Assembly: GCA_944376035.1 (NCBI GenBank)
Contig: CALWBJ010000071.1
Span: forward strand, 1 to 8,625
Source of the DNA: an uncultured Clostridia bacterium
GTDB taxonomy: Bacteria > Bacillota > Clostridia > Christensenellales > Borkfalkiaceae
DNA length: 8,625 nucleotides
Direction: 5' to 3'
Part shown: positions 6,552-8,625 of the stretch, in pieces
Numbering within the stretch: the first letter of the stretch is position 1
How the letters are laid out: every line of letters begins with the position of its first letter
Notes under the pieces: model-generated
Database searches by the model: none
The model's input: the letters and a program-made list of their open reading frames with translations, nothing else
What the model was told of the DNA's origin: nothing
Made by a program: the position numbers and the translations under genes

Positions 6552-6950
6552 ATGAACGGCAGAGTCAGTCGTACGGATAAATTAAACGGCGAATTTCAGA
6601 AAGAGATTTACGAAATCATTTCCAGGCGTTTAAAAAATCCGCTTATAACCGAAATGTTCAGTATCGTAAAGGTGGACGTGTCCAAAGACTTGTCTTATGC
6701 GAAAGTTTACGTCAGCGTGTTTTCGGTAAACGCCGCGAAAAAAGAAGCAACTTTCAATGCTATAAAAGACGACGCGAAAAGAATAAGACATGAACTTTCT
6801 AAAACTATGCATACGAGAACGGTTCCCGAATTGCATTTTATAGCCGACGATTCTATGGAATACGGCGATAAAATGGATAAACTTTTCAAAAAAATCGGAG
6901 AGTCTGAAAAAGCGGACGATAAGACCGAAGATAATAACGACGATAAATGA
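6552..6950 (+). CDS. rbfA: Ribosome-binding factor A (RbfA)
   Basis: RbfA binds the precursor 30S subunit near the 5' helix of 16S rRNA and is needed for late processing and cold adaptation. The 132-aa product has the single KH-like fold: an N-terminal helix with RTDKLNGEFQKEIYEII (7-23), the strand segment DLSYAKVYVSVF (46-57), the helix with RIRHELSKTMHTRTVPELHF (77-96) and the closing segment DDSMEYGDKMDKLFKKI (99-115). The last ~17 residues are an acidic, Asp/Lys/Asn-rich tail beyond the fold. ATG 6552 follows GGAGGGG (6543-6549). It lies ten bases after infB; the ylxP gene found between the two in B. subtilis is absent. Likely in the same transcript as infB. Confidence 0.95.
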   Translation: MNGRVSRTDKLNGEFQKEIYEIISRRLKNPLITEMFSIVKVDVSKDLSYAKVYVSVFSVNAAKKEATFNAIKDDAKRIRHELSKTMHTRTVPELHFIADDSMEYGDKMDKLFKKIGESEKADDKTEDNNDDK

Positions 6951-7080
6951 CGTTTGGTAAAATTATTTTAAAATATAAATTTTGCGTTAATTTAAAATCG
7001 TAAATTATAAATTCGTATACTTTACGAATTAAAAATCTATATAGAAATTATTTAAGTAATGATATAAAGAGGTTTTATTT
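6951..7080. other. AT-rich spacer between rbfA and nrnA
   Basis: This 130-bp spacer has no gene. It contains a perfect 8-bp inverted repeat (7010-7017 with 7023-7030, five-base loop) of low GC and without a T tract, so it is not a convincing terminator. A loose promoter-like pair, TTGCGT (6982-6987) and TATAAA (7006-7011), is too weak to call. Confidence 0.4.
7066..7072 (+). promoter_or_regulatory. Ribosome binding site for the TTG start of nrnA
   Basis: AAAGAGG lies eight bases before TTG 7081. No ATG or GTG with a comparable site occurs near the N-terminus, so a TTG start is chosen. Confidence 0.6.
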
Positions 7081-8040
7081 TTGATAGAATTAAACGTACT
7101 TGCGGAAAAACTTAAAAACGAGAAAAGCGCGGCGATATTTTGCCATGTACGACCGGACGGGGACAGTATAGGAAGCGCGGCGGCTCTTGCCGCCGCGCTT
7201 GAAAAATGCGGAGTTTTATGCGATGTTTATTGCGATGACTCCATACCCGAAAAATTTTTATTTTTATCGCGCGCCCAAAAAATAAAGCGGGATTTTCCGT
7301 CCGTACACGCTTATTCCGCGCTTGTTGCCATAGATTCGGCGGACTTAAACCGTCTGGGTACTTTTTCTTCGGCATTTTTGTCATTCCGCAACACTTATAA
7401 TATCGACCATCACGTTTCAAATACTTTTTATGCAAAAGTAAATTACGTTTTTGACTGTTCGAGTAACTGCGAGAACGTCTTTCGCCTCATAAAGGCGCTG
7501 GGCGTTAAGACGGATTCAGAGATCGCAAATCTTCTTGCCATGGGTATTCTTACGGATACCGGAAACTTTAAACATAAAAACGTTACGGCAAACACGCTTT
7601 TTACGGCGGGAAAACTTGTTGAGAGCGGCGCGGACTTAAACAGTCTCAGTTACCGTATGTTTTCCGCACAGAGCAAGGAGCGCGCCGCGCTGTTTGCATT
7701 CGTTATGGGAAAAATAAGGTATTTTCTTGACGGCAAAACCGCACTTATCACCGTAAGACTTGCAGATTTTGAAAAATTCGGCGCTAAGCAGTGGGAGACC
7801 GAAGGATTTATAGATTTTATCACGGGTATAGAGGGCGTGGAAGTCGGCGTTTGCATGATGGAGAGCGAAAAAGATAAGTTCAAAGTCAGTTTTCGCTCGA
7901 AAGTGACCGACGTAAATCTCGTGGCAGGCGTTTTCGGCGGAGGCGGTCATACTCTCGCCAGCGGCTGTATGATAAACGCCGAATACGAGGACGCAGTGGA
8001 CAGAATTATCTCAGCGGTAAAAAGATTTATCGTTGAGTGA
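7081..8040 (+). CDS. nrnA: DHH/DHHA1 phosphoesterase NrnA (nanoRNase / pAp phosphatase)
   Basis: NrnA-type enzymes degrade 2-5 nt RNA fragments and in many species dephosphorylate pAp, in the cytoplasm with Mn2+. The 319-aa product has normal length and all motifs of the DHH domain: HVRPDGDSIGS (H22, D26, D28), AIDSAD (D85), IDHHVSN (DHH 109-111) and GILTDTGNF (D159), followed by the DHHA1 substrate-binding domain with FGGGGHTLASG (GGGGH at 286-290). The segment SSNCENVFRLI (127-137) before motif IV is also typical. The start is TTG 7081. The gene sits between rbfA and truB, the usual place in Clostridia. A c-di-AMP phosphodiesterase of the GdpP type is unlikely since there are no membrane, PAS or GGDEF regions; the choice among nanoRNA, pAp and pGpG-like dinucleotide substrates cannot be made from sequence. 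Confidence 0.92.
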   Translation: MIELNVLAEKLKNEKSAAIFCHVRPDGDSIGSAAALAAALEKCGVLCDVYCDDSIPEKFLFLSRAQKIKRDFPSVHAYSALVAIDSADLNRLGTFSSAFLSFRNTYNIDHHVSNTFYAKVNYVFDCSSNCENVFRLIKALGVKTDSEIANLLAMGILTDTGNFKHKNVTANTLFTAGKLVESGADLNSLSYRMFSAQSKERAALFAFVMGKIRYFLDGKTALITVRLADFEKFGAKQWETEGFIDFITGIEGVEVGVCMMESEKDKFKVSFRSKVTDVNLVAGVFGGGGHTLASGCMINAEYEDAVDRIISAVKRFIVE

Positions 8041-8154
8041 TTAAAATAAAATAGGTTTATCCCGCTGTATCTATATAAGTTTGCATTACACTACAAGATT
8101 TTTTCTGTTGAATATTTGTTAAGCCACTTTGCAGGTTATTCGGCGGAATCTTTA

Positions 8155-8183
8155 ATATTTATATCTATATTTATATCTATATT
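8155..8183. repeat. 12-bp AT-rich tandem repeat, 2.4 copies
   Basis: ATATTTATATCT occurs twice head to tail (8155-8166 and 8167-8178), followed by a partial third copy ATATT (8179-8183). The copies are identical. It probably arose by slippage in AT-rich DNA; no function can be assigned. Confidence 0.8.
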
Positions 8184-8248
8184 ATAAATTATATATTTAT
8201 ACAAATTTATAAGTTTATTGAATTTATAAGATTGTTATAAATTTTTTA

Positions 8249-8273
8249 TTTATCGGATTGCCGATAAAATTTT
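8249..8273 (+). terminator. Weak terminator-like hairpin before truB
   Basis: TTTATCGG (8249-8256) pairs perfectly with CCGATAAA (8261-8268) around the loop ATTG, followed by a short run of four T (8270-8273). The stem has only three GC pairs and the T tract is short, so it may be a weak terminator for nrnA or simply a leader structure ahead of truB, whose ribosome site begins 20 bases later. Confidence 0.3.
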
Positions 8274-8299
8274 AATAAAACGCGATAAAAAGGCTGATT

Positions 8300-8625
8300 A
8301 TGAACGGTTTTATAAATCTTATAAAACCGCAGGGCATGAGTTCTGCGTACGCCGTGGGAGCGGTGAAGAAAAAATATAATTGTCCGTGCGGGCATATGGG
8401 AACGTTAGACCCTATGGCGTCGGGAGTTCTGCCTGTCGGCGTGGGACATGCGTCCAGGCTTTTCCGTTATATGCTGGATAAGGAAAAAACCTACGAGGCG
8501 GATTTCATGTTCGGGCTATCAACAGATACTCTCGATATAACGGGTATGCAGGACGGAAAAACCGATTTTATACCCGATGTAAATTTAATAAAAAGCGTCC
8601 TTGATGAGTTTACGGGCGAAATAGA
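8300..8625 (+). CDS. truB: tRNA pseudouridine(55) synthase TruB, N-terminal part (runs off the window)
   Basis: TruB converts U55 of the tRNA T-loop to pseudouridine. Only the first 108 codons are present; the frame stays open to the right edge. Translation gives GFINLIKPQGMSSAYAV at the N-terminus, then the catalytic motif GHMGTLDPMASGVLPV (31-46) with the nucleophile Asp37, then GHASRLFRYM and KTYEADFMFGLSTDTLDITG (63-82), which holds the conserved Tyr65 and the family's G.ST.T.D..G pattern. ATG 8300 follows AAAAGG (8288-8293) by six bases. The place after nrnA matches the usual rbfA-nrnA-truB order. The PUA-like C-terminal part would lie beyond the window. Nothing suggests a pseudogene in the visible portion. 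Confidence 0.95.
   Translation, partial: MNGFINLIKPQGMSSAYAVGAVKKKYNCPCGHMGTLDPMASGVLPVGVGHASRLFRYMLDKEKTYEADFMFGLSTDTLDITGMQDGKTDFIPDVNLIKSVLDEFTGEI

Larger units (their letters stand above)
8041..8299. other. Extremely AT-rich spacer before truB
   Basis: No gene is seen in this 259-bp gap. From about 8150 to 8253 it is almost pure A+T and includes the 12-bp tandem repeat listed separately and the decamer AATTTATAAG twice (8204-8213 and 8221-8230). A weak promoter-like pair, TTGCAG (8129-8134) and TAATAT (8153-8158, spacer 18), precedes this stretch and could drive truB. A weak hairpin follows at 8249-8268. Confidence 0.5.

Noticed and set aside
7010..7030. 8-bp inverted repeat between rbfA and nrnA as a terminator
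   Set aside because: Only two GC pairs and followed by A-rich rather than T-rich sequence.

Overview
The window is an ordinary, well-conserved piece of a bacterial chromosome: the translation and transcription cluster rimP-nusA-ylxR(rnpM)-ylxQ-infB-rbfA-nrnA-truB, with a DnaQ-type exonuclease gene in front. All supported genes are on the + strand. The gene order, a short NusA of B. subtilis-like length (368 aa, no C-terminal acidic repeat domains), the YlxR and YlxQ genes between nusA and infB, purine-rich ribosome binding sites of the AGGAGG kind and TTG/GTG starts point to a member of the Bacillota, most likely Clostridia. Coding DNA is of moderate GC, while the gaps are very AT-rich. Species cannot be named from the sequence.

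Layout. (1) Up to 773: a DEDDh 3'-5' exonuclease related to the proofreading domain of PolC and DnaQ; its frame is open to the left edge. (2) 774-1137: an AT-rich gap that holds a candidate promoter (960-988) and, directly after it, a 12-bp hairpin with a T-rich tail (1016-1049) that looks like an attenuator in the leader of the rimP-nusA transcript. (3) 1138-2832: rimP and nusA. (4) 2833-3053: a gap with a candidate secondary promoter. (5) 3054-6950: ylxR, ylxQ, infB and rbfA tightly packed; ylxR/ylxQ overlap by 17 nt and ylxQ/infB by 8 nt, which suggests translational coupling. (6) 6951-7080: a short AT-rich gap. (7) 7081-8040: nrnA. (8) 8041-8299: an extremely AT-rich gap with a 12-bp tandem repeat and a weak hairpin. 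(9) 8300 to the right edge: the first 108 codons of truB.

The genes fit one theme. RimP and RbfA mature the 30S subunit, IF2 joins subunits and initiator tRNA, NusA couples elongation, pausing and termination, RnpM and YlxQ are small RNA-binding proteins, NrnA degrades the last short RNA fragments, and TruB makes pseudouridine 55 in tRNA. I found no mobile element, CRISPR array, RNA gene or novel defence or biosynthetic system. The best leads are the promoter-plus-terminator leader in front of rimP-nusA, a possible NusA feedback site, and the exonuclease in the position where polC sits in B. subtilis.
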